DNA of 64,000 bases from assembly GCA_039602395.1 (NCBI GenBank), contig JBCNJP010000006.1, positions 40,449,279-40,513,278 on the forward strand, written 5' to 3'. Of the stretch, positions 1 to 10,507 are shown in pieces (the stretch's first letter is position 1; each line of letters opens with the position of its first letter). The position numbers and the translations under genes were made by a program. The notes under the pieces were generated by a model. It saw nothing but the letters and a program-made list of their open reading frames with translations, was not told the DNA's origin and did no database searches. The DNA comes from Deinandra increscens subsp. villosa (taxonomy: Eukaryota; Streptophyta; Magnoliopsida; Asterales; Asteraceae).

Positions 1-666
1 CCAAGATATGACAGAAACAAGCTTAACGGGTCAAAACGCACCCATCAGGTTATAGCTGTGATTTATGGCAATTGTAGCAGCTGATTTTGACCAATTTAGC
101 TGGATGATATGGTAAAGGACATGGAGACGAGTCTGGGGCCTTTTGAATCACCTCAATTGGAGTCCGTATGAGAAAGATAGGAGAAAAACCGTTTCCTTGT
201 AAATGATATTGTGTTGGCTAGATTTATTATTATAGATTTATTGTTAAATCTATTTATAAACTCATGATTACTTTGTATTGTTGTTAAATGTATTTTTATT
301 TTGTAATATCAGATTAATTATCATTATTTGTAGAAATTAGTAAATCCACAAAAATATTTTTTTTTAATTTTGTCATAAAATGCATGACACGCAGTTTTGC
401 GTGTCATAAACAGACGACACTAAAAATATATAATTAATTAAAAATTATTAAACACAGACGACACCCTTTCTTGACGCGCAAAATGGGTGTCAAGAATGGA
501 GTGTCATGGATAGCGCGTCATCGTTCGCGCGTCAAGAGCTTCTTGACACGCATTTTGCGCGTCAAGAAGCTTCTTGACCCCCGCATCCTTGACGCGCATT
601 TGCGTGTCAAGAAGGCCCTTTCTTGACGCGCAATGCACGTCAAGAAAGCCAGTTTTTGTAGTAGTG
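1..666. mobile_element. CACTA-type DNA transposon, one terminal segment
   Basis: The right end, read on the minus strand, begins CACTACTACAAAAACTGGC, a typical CACTA terminal inverted repeat, ending at 666. A 3-bp TAA directly follows and could be the target duplication. Inward of it (about 400-650) are many copies of a subterminal motif built on TTGACGCGCA / TGCGCGTCAA in both orientations, as expected for transposase-binding subterminal repeats. No matching left end or transposase is visible, so the element is truncated, non-autonomous or extends out of the window. Bases 1-370 are AT-rich with nothing recognisable; assigning them to this element is inference. Confidence 0.6.
400..655. repeat. 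Subterminal inverted/direct repeats of the CACTA element
   Basis: At least eight copies of a GACACGCA/GACGCGCA core and its complement occur here, several paired head to head so that they form short hairpins (for example CTTGACACGC...GCGCGTCAAG near 541-566). The short reading frames in this stretch arise from the repeat and are not genes. Confidence 0.6.
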
Positions 667-692
667 TAAATCGCAGCATAGAGCAACCAAAT

Positions 693-704
693 GCTCTGAT
701 ACCA
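693..704 (-). other. Primer binding site of minus-strand copia (initiator Met tRNA)
   Basis: On the minus strand this reads TGGTATCAGAGC, the standard plant LTR-retrotransposon primer site complementary to initiator methionine tRNA. It lies two bases beyond the LTR end at 707, so the adjoining LTR is a 5' LTR of a minus-strand element whose body should run to lower coordinates. The body is cut off within about 30 bases by the CACTA end. Confidence 0.8.
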
Positions 705-706
705 CT

Positions 707-1078
707 TGTAAATGCCACGGAAAGAATCTTACTACCGCATGATTTAGTCAAACAAGTTACACGAGAAGAAAATAAAGCTTTGCTTTATTGATTTCACAAA
801 TAGAGGTTACAAGATCTAGAGGGAGAGAATATACTCTGTTTGCACACACTTACGAGATTGGAATGACAGAACTAAACAACTCTCTTTAACCCGATTTATT
901 TATACCCTTCACTAAGACTGGCGTACAAAGTGACATACCAATTGGTACGTGCGTACTAAGTGGTACGGCATACCATATAGTACGACCACTAACATATTTA
1001 GCCACTAAGACTCATTCCAATGCTCTGTACTAGATACAATACATGAGACACACTGTAGCATAGATATATGCTCTAACA
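707..1078 (-). repeat. 5' LTR of minus-strand copia, element D family
   Basis: On the minus strand it starts TGTTAGAGCATA and ends ..TTTACA, 372 bp, followed by the primer site. It is clearly related to the 345-bp LTR at 56484-56828, sharing the first bases, a GTACC-palindrome block and the TATA region. Its start abuts Tat-like gag codons at 1079, so the copia element appears to have inserted into that gag. The duplication cannot be checked because the other end is missing. Confidence 0.75.
897..904 (-). promoter_or_regulatory. LTR TATA box
   Basis: TATAAATA on the minus strand, 175-180 bp into the LTR and just downstream of the GTACC palindrome block at about 931-985. The same arrangement recurs in the sister LTR at 56484-56828. 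Confidence 0.5.
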
Positions 1079-1745
1079 ATGATGGAACCACGGATCCTGA
1101 AGAGCACGTGGCACATTATAGGGAGTGCATGGAGATCAACCCCATTCCAGTAGAAATCAAGGAAGCCTATATGTGCAAAGGCTTTGGTTCAACGTTAACA
1201 GGACCAGCCATGAAATGGCTACTAAGCATTCCTCCAAATATTAGTACATCATTTTCCCATCTAGTTAACCAGTTTAACAATCAATTTTCTTGCAGCAGAA
1301 CCTTTGAGAAGCTCACAGGCGACCTATATCAAGTAATTCAGAAGCCAGATGAGCTGCTCAGAGAATACATTGCTAGATTCGGACAAGAATCTCTCGAGAT
1401 TTCCCATCTGGATATGGCAGCAGTCGTAGAAGCCTTTAAAATGGGGCTCTCTAAGGATTCTCGTTTTTATGATGACCTTGTCATGACTCCTTGTAGGAAT
1501 CTTGATGAAGTACGCAACAGAGCCTTGAATTCATCCGTCTGGAAGACGACAAGAAGATCTATCAAAGGCCGGATATTCCTAAATACGATCCCAACACTAA
1601 GAAGTCGGAATCCCCCGGGAAGCCGTATAGATCCCGTCCATACTCCAAACCAGATAATCACAAAGTCAATGTTGTGGAGAAAGACGATGACGATGAGGAG
1701 TATCCTAAGGTATCTGGGTATTATTTCTCTGTTGATATTGGTGGC
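1079..1745 (+). pseudogene. Tat-like Ty3/gypsy gag fragment
   Basis: Retrotransposon gag (capsid) domain of the Tat/Ogre type. The frame opens directly at the copia LTR with codons for DGTTDPEEHVAHYRE, a family hallmark, followed by the helical capsid core (GPAMKWLLSIPP, DLYQVIQKPDELLREYIARF, FKMGL). The methionine at 1108 is therefore internal and not a true start; the N-terminus is lost at the junction. A one-base shift near 1525 moves the rest of the protein (FIRLEDDKKIYQ) to another frame. It would have formed the virus-like particle around element RNA. Inactive copy. Confidence 0.8.
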
Positions 1746-2520
1746 TTAATGTGTGCAATGTAGGATCTTGGTGAAAAGGCAAGATGGCCTAGAAAAAATT
1801 ATAAGCAGGGATCCTGGAAAGACAAAACCAAGTGGTGCGCCTTCCACGAAGACTTTGGCCACCTATAGATGAATGCATAGTGCTCCGAAAGGAAATTAGC
1901 TATCTACTCAGTAAGGGGCATCTTAAAGACTTGATAGGCAGAAAGAAGATCAAAACTTAGGAAGCCGACAAGGTGCCTCATATAGCAGCTTCTCCGTCTT
2001 GGGATGCTCAAATAATCAACTTCATATCAGGAGGCTCAAACATCTGTGACACTTCATATTCCTCAGCCAAGCAAAAAGATAAGGAATGTAAATCTGAACA
2101 GGGTGACAGACCTGTTCGGACATCCACCCTAACTCAAGATAAACTGATATCCTTTGACGAGAGCGACCGTTCTCATGTCCAGGATCCCCACCATGATAGT
2201 CTTGTGGTCACTTTGTATATTGCTAACCATATTTTCCGCAGGATCCTGATTGATAATGGAAGCTCAGTAAACATAATATGTCTTGATGTACTAAAAAATA
2301 TGGGGATTCCGGAAACTGAAATAGTTCCCAGATCCTTAGTCTTGGTTGGCTTCGGTGGTGAAAATAAAAGCACCTTTGGGGATATATCAGGTTACCAGTA
2401 TATATAGAGTGGGTAAACTATATGAATAAATTTTGTGTTATAGATTCTCTCTCTTGTTGCAATATAATTCTTGGCAGGCCATTAATACACGAAATGAAAG
2501 CGGTCCTTTAAACTTATCAT
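1746..2520 (+). pseudogene. Tat-like gypsy gag C-terminus and protease fragment
   Basis: Codons for KWCAFHEDFGHL (a Tat-type knuckle region near 1830-1870), then a spacer, then an aspartic protease core from about 2245: ILIDNGSSVNII with LVGFGGENK downstream. The usual catalytic D-[TS]-G reads D-N-G-S here, so the copy is diverged. Several stops interrupt it (near 1750, 1868 and 2405). The longest open part is 1973-2407. The protease normally processes the gag-pol polyprotein; this copy cannot be functional. Confidence 0.65.
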
Positions 2521-2639
2521 TAATGCATCAAGCTTCCCACACCTTTGGAGTTGTAAGGATTGAAAGCGACAAGTAGGAAGCCAAGAACTCTTACTCAACT
2601 TCAATGAAGAACACCACCAAGATGAAAAAGGGGTAGCAA

Positions 2640-3089
2640 GTACAGAAAAGAGCTATTGAAGTAAAGGAGGATAGGGAGCTAGATGTCAAAGAAGTCCATC
2701 TATATCATGAGAATCATGAAATCAAGGTGCTCGTAGGCACAGGCATCCCAACAAACATTAAACACGAATTAGTTCAGCTTCTGAAGGCCAGAACCTCAAC
2801 TTTTTCCTGGAAGCATGAGGACATGATAGGTATCCCTAAACATGTTATTACTCATAAACTTTGTTTAGATCCTTCTTTCAGGCCCATACAACAAAAAAGG
2901 CGAAAGTTCTCGCCCGAGAAAAATGTTATTATCCAAGAGGAAGTTAGCAAGCTTCTCAAAACGAAGATGATCAGAGAAGTCAAAGCCTGTCCTAAGGATC
3001 CTTTTCTACTTCCCCATATTGATGCAATGGTGTTACCTGTTTTGGTCAAAAATTCACAAAGGAATCTTGTATCCAAACTTAGAATGTGA
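2640..3089 (+). pseudogene. Tat-like gypsy reverse transcriptase, internally deleted
   Basis: RT N-terminal region with HELVQLLKARTSTFSWKHED, then IREV, then an abrupt jump to KACPKDPFLLPHIDAMV. In intact relatives these two blocks are separated by the palm segment with VVVKKKNGKWR-like residues, so several dozen codons are missing. The catalytic DD motif is absent; the frame ends at 3089. Probably the product of deletion between short repeats. Dead copy. Confidence 0.65.
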
Positions 3090-3810
3090 GGTAGTGTGCT
3101 TAACAATCGAATGAACAAATAATCCAAGTTAGGATGGTGACACGATGATATAACGAGGAAAACTCCAGAATCCTTCGAGTTGCCTCTAGGAATCCTGGAT
3201 AAAAACCTCGGGTGTCGGCCGATTAGCCTGCCTCCTAGTCAATTTTATTGATAGCAAAACGAAATATTACAAAGGGTTGGAGGTTTGATCGATCAGAACT
3301 ATGTGATACAATGTTTTGTAGTAGTAACTGAGCTAGAGAGTGCGATGTGTGTCCCTACTGATCGAATCCTCGATTTAATATAAAATAAACAAGCTAACTA
3401 ACAGTCCGGGATTCCCAGGATCTCTTCTTCCCACTTCTGTTGACTGTTGAAGGAGGATCGACCCACTTATCCCACGTATGAGTCAGCTTAATCCTAGTCT
3501 TCAGGAGTTTAGTTAACTTTCATAACGTCCCTGAAAACAAATAAAACACGTGGCAAAAATAAGGGTTAGTCGATATAAAATATTCAGGATACCTGACTGA
3601 ACGGGATTCCCAAGCTGTAGCGAGATTCCTAAACCTCTTGAGCTTCTCGGCGAGCATCCTGAAATCGACCCCTAACATTACCCACTACCAGGATCCTGAA
3701 CCAACGGCTAGAATCTGCTTCAGGATCTCGAAACAGTTGAGGAGCTTAGACATATGGCCAGAATCCGGATGGCATCCTATCAACAAAGGGTGGCAAAGTT
3801 TTATAACAAG
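3090..3810. other. Non-coding block inside the Tat-like remnant
   Basis: No retrotransposon protein is recognisable between the RT fragment and the integrase tail. The sequence has many AGGATCC/GGATTCC-like words (aggatcctg, ccaggatc, gaatccgg), which look like a Tat-type untranslated region or a piece of a second copy. I cannot place its borders. Confidence 0.35.
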
Positions 3811-4023
3811 AACACGAGGTTAAGAAGATTTCAAGTGATAGACTTAGTATTGACAGAAGCATTTCAAAATATTACCAACACAGCCGATGGAAAATTGGCA
3901 CCCAAATGGGAAGGTCCATCTTGATAGATTCTGAAGAGGGAAAAGGGGCATATTGTTTGGTAAACATGGAAGGAGAACCCCTACCAAGAGCCTGGATTAC
4001 CATCCATCTTAAAGCTTATTTTA
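3811..4023 (+). pseudogene. Tat-like gypsy integrase C-terminal fragment
   Basis: Codons for RRFQVIDLVL, ADGKLAPKWEGPS and YCLVNMEGEPLPRAW-like sequence ending HLKAYFM just before TAA at 4024. This is the C-terminal DNA-binding part of the integrase, the very end of pol in Tat/Ogre elements. A stop at about 3924 (after KWEGPS) breaks it. Together with the gag and RT pieces it brackets a heavily deleted gypsy copy; the zinc-binding and DDE core domains are gone. Confidence 0.65.
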
Positions 4024-4352
4024 TGTAAGAATCCCATTGAATTCCCAAGGATCCTCACTGCCCAAATGCTGTAAGGTACGTGTACTAATCCAATTTCAAT
4101 ATTATTCTTTTTATTTTTATCACATGATACTAACTTAAGCATCGGAATGGTGTTAGCTAAGCTAACACCCACCCCTCACCAAGTGTTAAGTGTTTTGCAG
4201 AATTTGAGAATCCTAAGTATTTTGGGTATATCTCCAGTTAGTGGTTGGCCACCTCTCATACGTTTAAGGTATCCCGCATACCTTCTGAAAAAGCATACAC
4301 GGATCGATTCTATGATAGATAATATCGAGACGGAAGTTTTGTCATTGATTCG
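4024..4352. other. Non-coding, 3' remainder of Tat-like copy or junction
   Basis: AT-rich sequence without recognisable coding. It runs from the integrase end to the target duplication of the solo LTR. The boundary between the gypsy remnant and copia element A lies somewhere here and cannot be fixed by eye. Confidence 0.35.
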
Positions 4353-4638
4353 TGTCAAATGATTACATAAACCGAAGGAGTATACAATAATTAATCTCCG
4401 GGGGAGGTTGGACAGAACCTCCCCTCTCAACACATACACTGGACAAAAAATTACAAAGAAATACAAAGACAAAACTATTTATACTTCTTAATTCTGTCCG
4501 AACTGGGCACCTCCGAACCCTGTCCGAACTCCCTCCGAACTTGGAGTTCGGCCATCAAGGTTCGGCCAACTCCGATCCTAGAGTTCGGTTGGGCTTTGGA
4601 CCTCAGTTCATGTCTCCGACAAATCAGTCTGTTTGACA
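4353..4638 (-). mobile_element. Solo LTR, 286 bp, with 5-bp target duplication
   Basis: The block starts TGTCAAAT and ends GTTTGACA, giving TGTCAAA/TTTGACA terminal inverted repeats. It is flanked by ATTCG at 4348-4352 and at 4639-4643, a perfect duplication. There is no internal region, so it is a solo LTR left by recombination. Its promoter faces the minus strand: TATAAATA at 4476-4483, preceded by GTTCGG palindromes. It sits just upstream of the copia element A RNase H tail. Confidence 0.8.
4476..4483 (-). promoter_or_regulatory. TATA box of solo LTR
   Basis: TATAAATA on the minus strand, downstream of clustered CCGAACT/AGTTCGG inverted repeats (for example 4535-4551). Confidence 0.45.
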
Positions 4639-4667
4639 ATTCGAACAGTAACGGCCACACAAGGTTC

Positions 4668-4934
4668 ATACATCAACAGATCACATTCATGGAAACTCCT
4701 ATTCTTGCAGATAACAACAGTGCTATCTCAATCATCAACAATCCAGTAAAGCACTCCAAAACCAAACACATTGACATAAGGTATCACTTTATTAGAGATT
4801 GTGCAGAAAAGAATCTGATTAAATTGTTAAAAGTTCACACTGATCATCAATTGGCAGATCTGTATACAAAAGCTTTTGATGAGGCATGATTTTTCTACCT
4901 CATCATAGCCATTGGGATGATGAATTTTGAATAA
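4668..4934 (+). pseudogene. Element A: copia RNase H C-terminus
   Basis: C-terminal end of a Ty1/copia polyprotein. Diagnostic residues: ILADNNSAISIINNPVKHS, TKHIDIRYHFIRDC, HQLADLYTKAF and the terminal GMMNFE before TAA at 4932. The metal-binding D of the ADN motif is present. A TGA at 4887 interrupts DEA..FFYL, so the last 15 codons follow an in-frame stop. Upstream RNase H, RT, integrase, protease and gag are missing; a deletion and the solo LTR lie immediately 5'. RNase H degrades the RNA strand during cDNA synthesis. Followed by the spacer and accessory ORF of the same element. Confidence 0.8.
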
Positions 4935-5686
4935 AACTTTTCACAATTTTTAATAAAAGAGAGGCATGTACTTAAGAGCCCGTCTCTTGATACAAAAAGA
5001 AAAAGAAAAAGAAAATCTCTTGTGGTAATTAGACATCATCTCAGTTCATAGTCAGTATCCTTTGTTACACTATGAAAAATCATCACAAATTTTCAAAAAT
5101 CATGTGTTTCGTTGTTCAGTTTCTAGTTCCGGTTCAACCTGTGAGGAAACAACTTTGAAAATCACCGGGTGAACTTCAACCGGAACAATGCTTTGTAACT
5201 CACGTGAAAATTTTTTTAAGACAATATTTCCAAGCAGAGAAATTTTCCGCTTGAAGTTCAAACGGAAGAATTTTAGTCTTAAAACAAAGGAGAAAATGGG
5301 TTCCGCTTGAACTTCCGGGTCAACAAAAGTCAAAGTCTCATTTAATTACCCGAAAGGCATGATTTTCTAACCAGATACACGTTTATTTACCCATTAAGTT
5401 TTTAACCATTTAATATCCGAGGTTTCAGCAAATTTACTTTTGGATAAAGACATGCTTTACCAAGTTGTACCATATAAACCATAAAGCATCTGTCACATCA
5501 GTTACTGAACCGACGGTTTAAAAGCTCTCTCCTCCACGTCATCAACGTCAAAGGTAAAAGCCCTAAATTACCGTCATTTTTCCCCATTTCTCTCAAACCC
5601 CACTCAGAAATTACTCCCAAATTTCTCCCAAAACCTCTCCGTAACTTCCAAATAACCATCGATTTCTCTCAAATTGATCATCAACA
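4935..5686 (+). promoter_or_regulatory. Element A spacer with LTR-type motif cluster and CT-rich leader
   Basis: Non-coding spacer between RNase H and the accessory ORF. Between 5127 and 5311 it holds five copies of an 11-mer and its complement: TTCCGGTTCAA 5127, TTCAACCGGAA 5175, TTCCGCTTGAA 5245, TTCAAACGGAA 5257, TTCCGCTTGAA 5301. The same motif occurs in the LTR at 9865-9957. Downstream come a TATA-like CATATAAACC (5471-5480) and a pyrimidine-rich leader (about 5525-5680) ending AACAATGG. This resembles a promoter plus 5' UTR for the accessory ORF; that function is inferred. Confidence 0.5.
5473..5478 (+). promoter_or_regulatory. TATA-like box upstream of accessory ORF A
   Basis: TATAAA about 210 bp upstream of the accessory ORF start, between the motif cluster and the CT-rich leader. 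Weak on its own; of interest because of its position. Confidence 0.3.
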
Positions 5687-8600
5687 ATGGCTCCTAAAGC
5701 AAGTTCAAGTGGCAAGAAGCCCGTCAATGACTCAAAGTTCCCCGTAGAGCACAACTTGGTGGCGTACCTAGAACCACCGAGTAAAACCGATATCCACAAC
5801 GGGATGATCGACTTCCTGAACAGTTCCCATCTTCATCATGCGCTGACAGTCGAAGCTGTGATATATGAAGAAATAATGGAAGATTTTTGGTCTCACGCTA
5901 GGTTTATCGAAGGTGACGGCGGTAGTAAACAATTTGTGTCAACAGTTCAAGGCACAATTGTGGAGACAGATGAAGCAATGGTACGAAAAGTGTTGAAACT
6001 GAGGGATGAGAATGGATACATGGCTGTTGATTCCAAGAAGTATCTACCTCTATTTAGAGACATTAGATATGGTGGTTCTCTGCGAAGCAAAACCATAAAG
6101 AAAGGGCAGTTACCATACAACTGGAGGTTTTTGGCTCACACCATCTTAGTTTGCCTAACTCCAAAGAAGGGAGGTTTCGATGAGCTTGCTGCTGAACAAG
6201 CTTCTGCCTTCAATGCTGTTGTAAAGGGTGAAAATTTCAACTTTTCTCGATTAATTTTTCAAGCCCTATTGACAAACATCCAACCTGAATATATTTACAT
6301 GTACCCAAGGTTTTTAACATGTATTCTCAAAGAGGAATACCCCCAAATTAATCGAGAAAAGTTTGGAACCAAAACACCTAACCGAGAAAACTTTTTTCGA
6401 ACATAGCTTTAAACAAGTCTGTTTTTTCTTGGAAGGGATACCGACCATCCCCTGCCAATTCCAAGGCAGTTTCCTGATGAACCTGTTGATGCTGAGGTTC
6501 AAACGAAAACTGTGGCATCAACTGAGCCCCATGCTCAAGATGACAGGGTTATATACCTAATAGCTTCTGATCCCACATCTGTCCCTACTTCCTCTACTTT
6601 AAAATTCTTTCAAACCAAAAAGAGGAAAGCATCCACTCAAACTACCACTGCCACTTCCTCATCCGCATCCCCTCCTGTCGTTTTCAAAAGATAGAGACAG
6701 GTGGTTATTAGGTCTCCTCCACCTAGTACCACAAGCCAACCCAAAGCTTTAAACCCCGCAAAAGGCAAAAAGCCCAAGCGGAAACTGGTCAAATTGGGAT
6801 ATTCTCTTAGGGACGAATCCTCACTTGAGGGGGAGTCATTAGAAGCAGATGTACATTCCCCATCTGAGAGATTTTCACCCCTACAACCCCTATCACCTAG
6901 GAATGACAGTGCAATCAATCCTGATCTAAATGAAGGTGTTATTAACTCACCCACCTCATTACATGAGAACATTCTAATAGATCTAGTCCACTGCTGCTCT
7001 GAACCCCCATTCCTCACCGGAGGTGAATCTCAGGAGTCATGAAGAGATTCATGCAGCGAGGGCTGCTGCTGCCCAAGTATCCCTAATGGATCTTGGTGCT
7101 AGCACTAACATAACTAAGACCCAAACTGCGTCAATCTTCTCTGAATCAGCACCCACGAGTCCTTCATTGGAACCAAGGGATGTTGAAACGGTTGGAGAGA
7201 ATCCAGGTGCCAAGAAGCCATGGGTACTATAGTTGATCAATCTCGGATTGATAACTTGGTTTTGTCCAGGGATACTAGTAAAAGGTCAGTTGAGGACAGT
7301 TATACACTACCAGAATTGACGGAATTGTTCCTTACTCTTCAAGCACAGGTTGATAAATTAAATTCAACTGTTACTACTTTGGTGAAGGCTGCTCCTACTA
7401 ACACTGAAGCAGGCCCTTCAAACCTTCTCAGAGAAGCTGATGAAGCTGCTGAAGCTAATGAAGCTGATACTGTCAAATTGGGGGAGAAAATGCCCTCAAG
7501 GCCTGTTATGATTGAAATTGAAGAAACTTAGAGGATACCGGCTGAAGTTAGAGCCACAGCCTGCGAAAGATTGCTGTCTCTCCTTTTGAAGATCCTAACC
7601 TCACTGAGCTAGTACAATCTTCGATGTTGATTGCTGGTGCTCTGCCTGAGCACATAAATTTGATCACAAGACTATTAAAAGATGTGATCTTTCTGGCTGA
7701 AAGAGCCAGTGATCAAGTGGAGAAGAACTTTGCCTCCACCAGCAAGGCAGTAAATGATGTTGAAGAAAGCACTGCAACTGTTGCAGTTGCTACTATGACT
7801 GAAGGAGGTGATGAAAATATAATTGGTGAAGATGAAGGCACAGAGGTACTGGAGTTAGCTAATAAAGAACCTGAAGTCACCCAACCTTAGGTGGTGACTG
7901 AAGTTCTAAACCCAGTTTAACTGGAAGATCAACCGGAAGATCAACTGGAAGCTCAACCGGAAGATCAACCGGAATTTTAACTAGTCGTTCAACCGAAAAC
8001 TAAAGCTGAAACCCAAGTGGAAGTAATTCAAGTTGATGAGAATACTCCTGATCCAACCTATGGCCCTGGTCGATCATTTTTTGGGTCTGATCAGCCACCT
8101 GGGGTTCAAACGGATGAACAGGGAAGTGAAGAAGCAGAAGACATAGCTGCAACCTTATTAGCTATGAGGAGTACAGAACCAGTTCAAGCTGAAGAACTTG
8201 TTCAATCTAAAACTATTAGAACCATTCAACAAGTGGTTCAAACTCCTGAAGCTGAAGCTATGTTGAAAATGGTAGAAGATGCCAAAAGGGCAGCAGAAGA
8301 TGAGAGGTTAGCCAAAGAGCTTAAAGAGGAATTTGATCTATATTCACAGATTGGTGTTTTTCGGAACTTGCTTGAAGAAGCTAAGACAAGATCCTTTAAT
8401 TGGAGACTGAAGGAATATAATTTGGATGCTTTGACTGAAGTTGATAGGCAGAGGTTGATTTCTATTGCCTCTTAGATGCCTACCAAACTGATAAGGAATT
8501 ATGAGAATTACCTACTGCTGCAGAACGTAAAAAGGGCTCTTGTGGTTAGAAATTTGAAGACAGAAGAAGATGTAGCTCAGCTGAAAGTCAGAGAACTTTG

Positions 8601-9744
8601 CAACCTAATTGACTTAAATTTTCATGAGCTTAAAGGGGATATAGATGCTGTGAATCCAATGTTGGTGATGCCTTCACCTTCAGAACTCACTTCAGGTACG
8701 TCATCTAACTTAAATGTTAAACCTGAGATTGCTGATGATGCAGATATCCAACCTCCACATTCCTTCATATACAACCCAAACCCCTCACCTACAACAGATC
8801 CATCTTTTCAACTGTCATTTGCCATAATACCCTAAAAACCACCCTCCATCTCCAAAAAGGTAGCCACCAAGCTTGCAAATCCAAAATATAGAACAGACAA
8901 TTTCACACCTATTGTTCCTCTCAAGAAGAAACCTCCACCAACCATTGAGTTTTCTGATATTTTCCCACCTACTCCACCTTCAAGCCCTACACCAGAAGCT
9001 AGTAGACCACCAACCAAAACCACCTTACCTCCACTCACCATCAAAGAACCATCAACCACCAATGTTTCTGCCACCATCACCAAACCTACTGAAGTTCAAC
9101 TTGGTCCCTCTTCTCCCTCATCAAAGGGCAAAGCACCTGGGGTGCAAGAATCAGAAACTGATTCTGATGAGGAGAAAAAGAAGAGAAAGAGGAAGATTAT
9201 GCATGCCAAGAGCAAAAGAGATCAAAGCAAAAGAAGGAAAGGGCCACCCAGAAAGAACAAAATCGTTGGGTGGACAGTGAATGAAGATAACTTTGACTTC
9301 TCTTTTCAATTGGAAAATGGCACAACCAAAGTGGTGAATGCTCACAAGGCTACCTCACATCTTTCTGCACTTCAAATGACTGACATCATTCTGAAACTTA
9401 GAGAAATTCTGAGTCCTTCAAGAGCTGAGCATATGTTAAAGCTTTTCATTGAGCCAACTGTGTTGAACTGTGGAATGCTCTACAGGAGCAATTTAGATGA
9501 TGATTCAGCTCAAGAAGAAGAAGAGCCTGTCAGTGAAATCAAATTCATCATTTGGGAAGAAGTTGAGAAGCTGTTCTATGTTCACAGAGCCGATGGCACC
9601 TTCACAGTTCATGAGTCCATTTCTGTTCAAGAAGAATGGAGTGAAAAAGATTGGGAGTCATTCAAATATGTGAAGGTGACCAAAACAAATTCTAAAGAGC
9701 TTTCTCAAAATCTGGATGCCAACATCAGAACCTCGGACAAGTAG
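5687..9744 (+). pseudogene. Element A accessory ORF (long, downstream of RNase H)
   Basis: A protein of about 1,350 codons, now broken, of unknown function, in the position where Sirevirus-type copia elements may carry an extra 'env-like' ORF. The start ATG at 5687 sits in AACAATGGC, a strong plant context. N-terminal domain (5750-6350): EEIMEDFWSHA, YNWRFLAHT, FNFSRLIFQ and YMYPRFL, shared with the ORFs at 46881 and 62425. Then come acidic, Ser/Pro-rich linkers, an EDQPE repeat (7920-7980), a helical, coiled-coil-like stretch (8250-8640), a very basic block (KKRKRKIM, about 9175-9265) and a C-terminal GW...F.F..ENG domain. No transmembrane segment or signal peptide is apparent. Lesions: stop at 6406, TAG near 6692, frame shifts near 7020, 7215 and 7550, stops at 7890, 7918, 7978, 8473 and 8833. 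The polypurine tract and LTR follow. Confidence 0.7.
7920..7980 (+). repeat. Short tandem repeat coding EDQPE units
   Basis: Tandem copies of a 12-15 bp unit (ggaagatcaacc) inside accessory ORF A encode repeated (E)DQPE/EAQPE. The DNA word TCAACCGGAA within it matches the palindromic motif of this element's LTR and spacer; this may be coincidence or shared origin. Confidence 0.6.
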
Positions 9745-9826
9745 GTTAAGAAGAAGAAATTTTTTTGGTACAAGTCAGTTTTTGAAGATAAACATTGGAA
9801 TTGAAGAATAATTTGACAGCATCAAC

Positions 9827-9838
9827 TTAGGGGGAGAT
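9827..9838 (+). other. Polypurine tract of element A
   Basis: TTAGGGGGAGAT immediately before the LTR start TGTAAGG, the typical plus-strand primer of copia elements. Confidence 0.8.
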
Positions 9839-10507
9839 TGTAAGGAATATTGCGCTTAGAAGATTTCCGGCTGAAAGCTAATTTTGTTAAGTTCCAGCTG
9901 AAGTTGAAGTTAAAGTGGAATTCTCAACTTCAAGCGGAACTGGCAGTTCAAGCGGAAAGAAACAGTTTTTTCATTTAGCGAATATTCGGGGTGAACTCGA
10001 TTATCCACCAGATAATGAGTTCAACTGGACTTTTCCTGAGATGTCTTTTCAGCAAGTCCAATCCTGCAAAAGCTTCTCGGTTGCTTTCTAAATCTGTTTA
10101 AGCCGCTCTCCTAAAGTAGTATGTTGATGTTTAGACGCAAGATATTCCAATTGTCGATGTTTATGCTTTTGGTAGTTTGTATTTGACTTTATATTTTACG
10201 GTCTAGATTAGATCGCATGAGATCAATGGCTGTCATTGATCTCATTAGCACTATATATAGCTTAGTTAGCTCATGGTTTACACACGGTTCTCGAACAACT
10301 TGTAATAGTGTAGCTTTGAGCTAATGCAAATAGTGCCGAGTATTTCTTACTTCGTTGTTACTATCTTTATGCAATCAAGCACTCACATAAATACAAGAGA
10401 ACTAATATAAGCTTAAGTAAAGTGAAATATAACTTTAATTCCGCAGGCTTATATTTGCAAGTAGAAGGGTTTCTTTTTAAGTTAATCTGTTTAACACCGA
10501 TCCTACA
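9839..10507 (+). repeat. 3' LTR of element A
   Basis: Starts TGTAAGGAAT right after the polypurine tract and ends GATCCTACA, giving TGTAAGGA/TCCTACA imperfect terminal inverted repeats, about 669 bp. U3 contains repeats of TTCCGGCTGAA/TTCAAGCGGAA type (9865, 9892, 9929, 9947), and TATATATA lies at 10252. The right border is inferred from the inverted repeat; no 5' LTR is in the window, so the target duplication (GGATG expected) cannot be tested. Confidence 0.7.
10252..10259 (+). promoter_or_regulatory. TATA box of element A LTR
   Basis: TATATATA in the LTR, about 300 bp downstream of the palindromic motif cluster; a plausible transcription start region lies some 30 bp later. Confidence 0.45.

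Noticed and set aside
504..751. Short minus-strand frames with LDAQNA repeats
   Set aside because: Translation of CACTA subterminal repeats.
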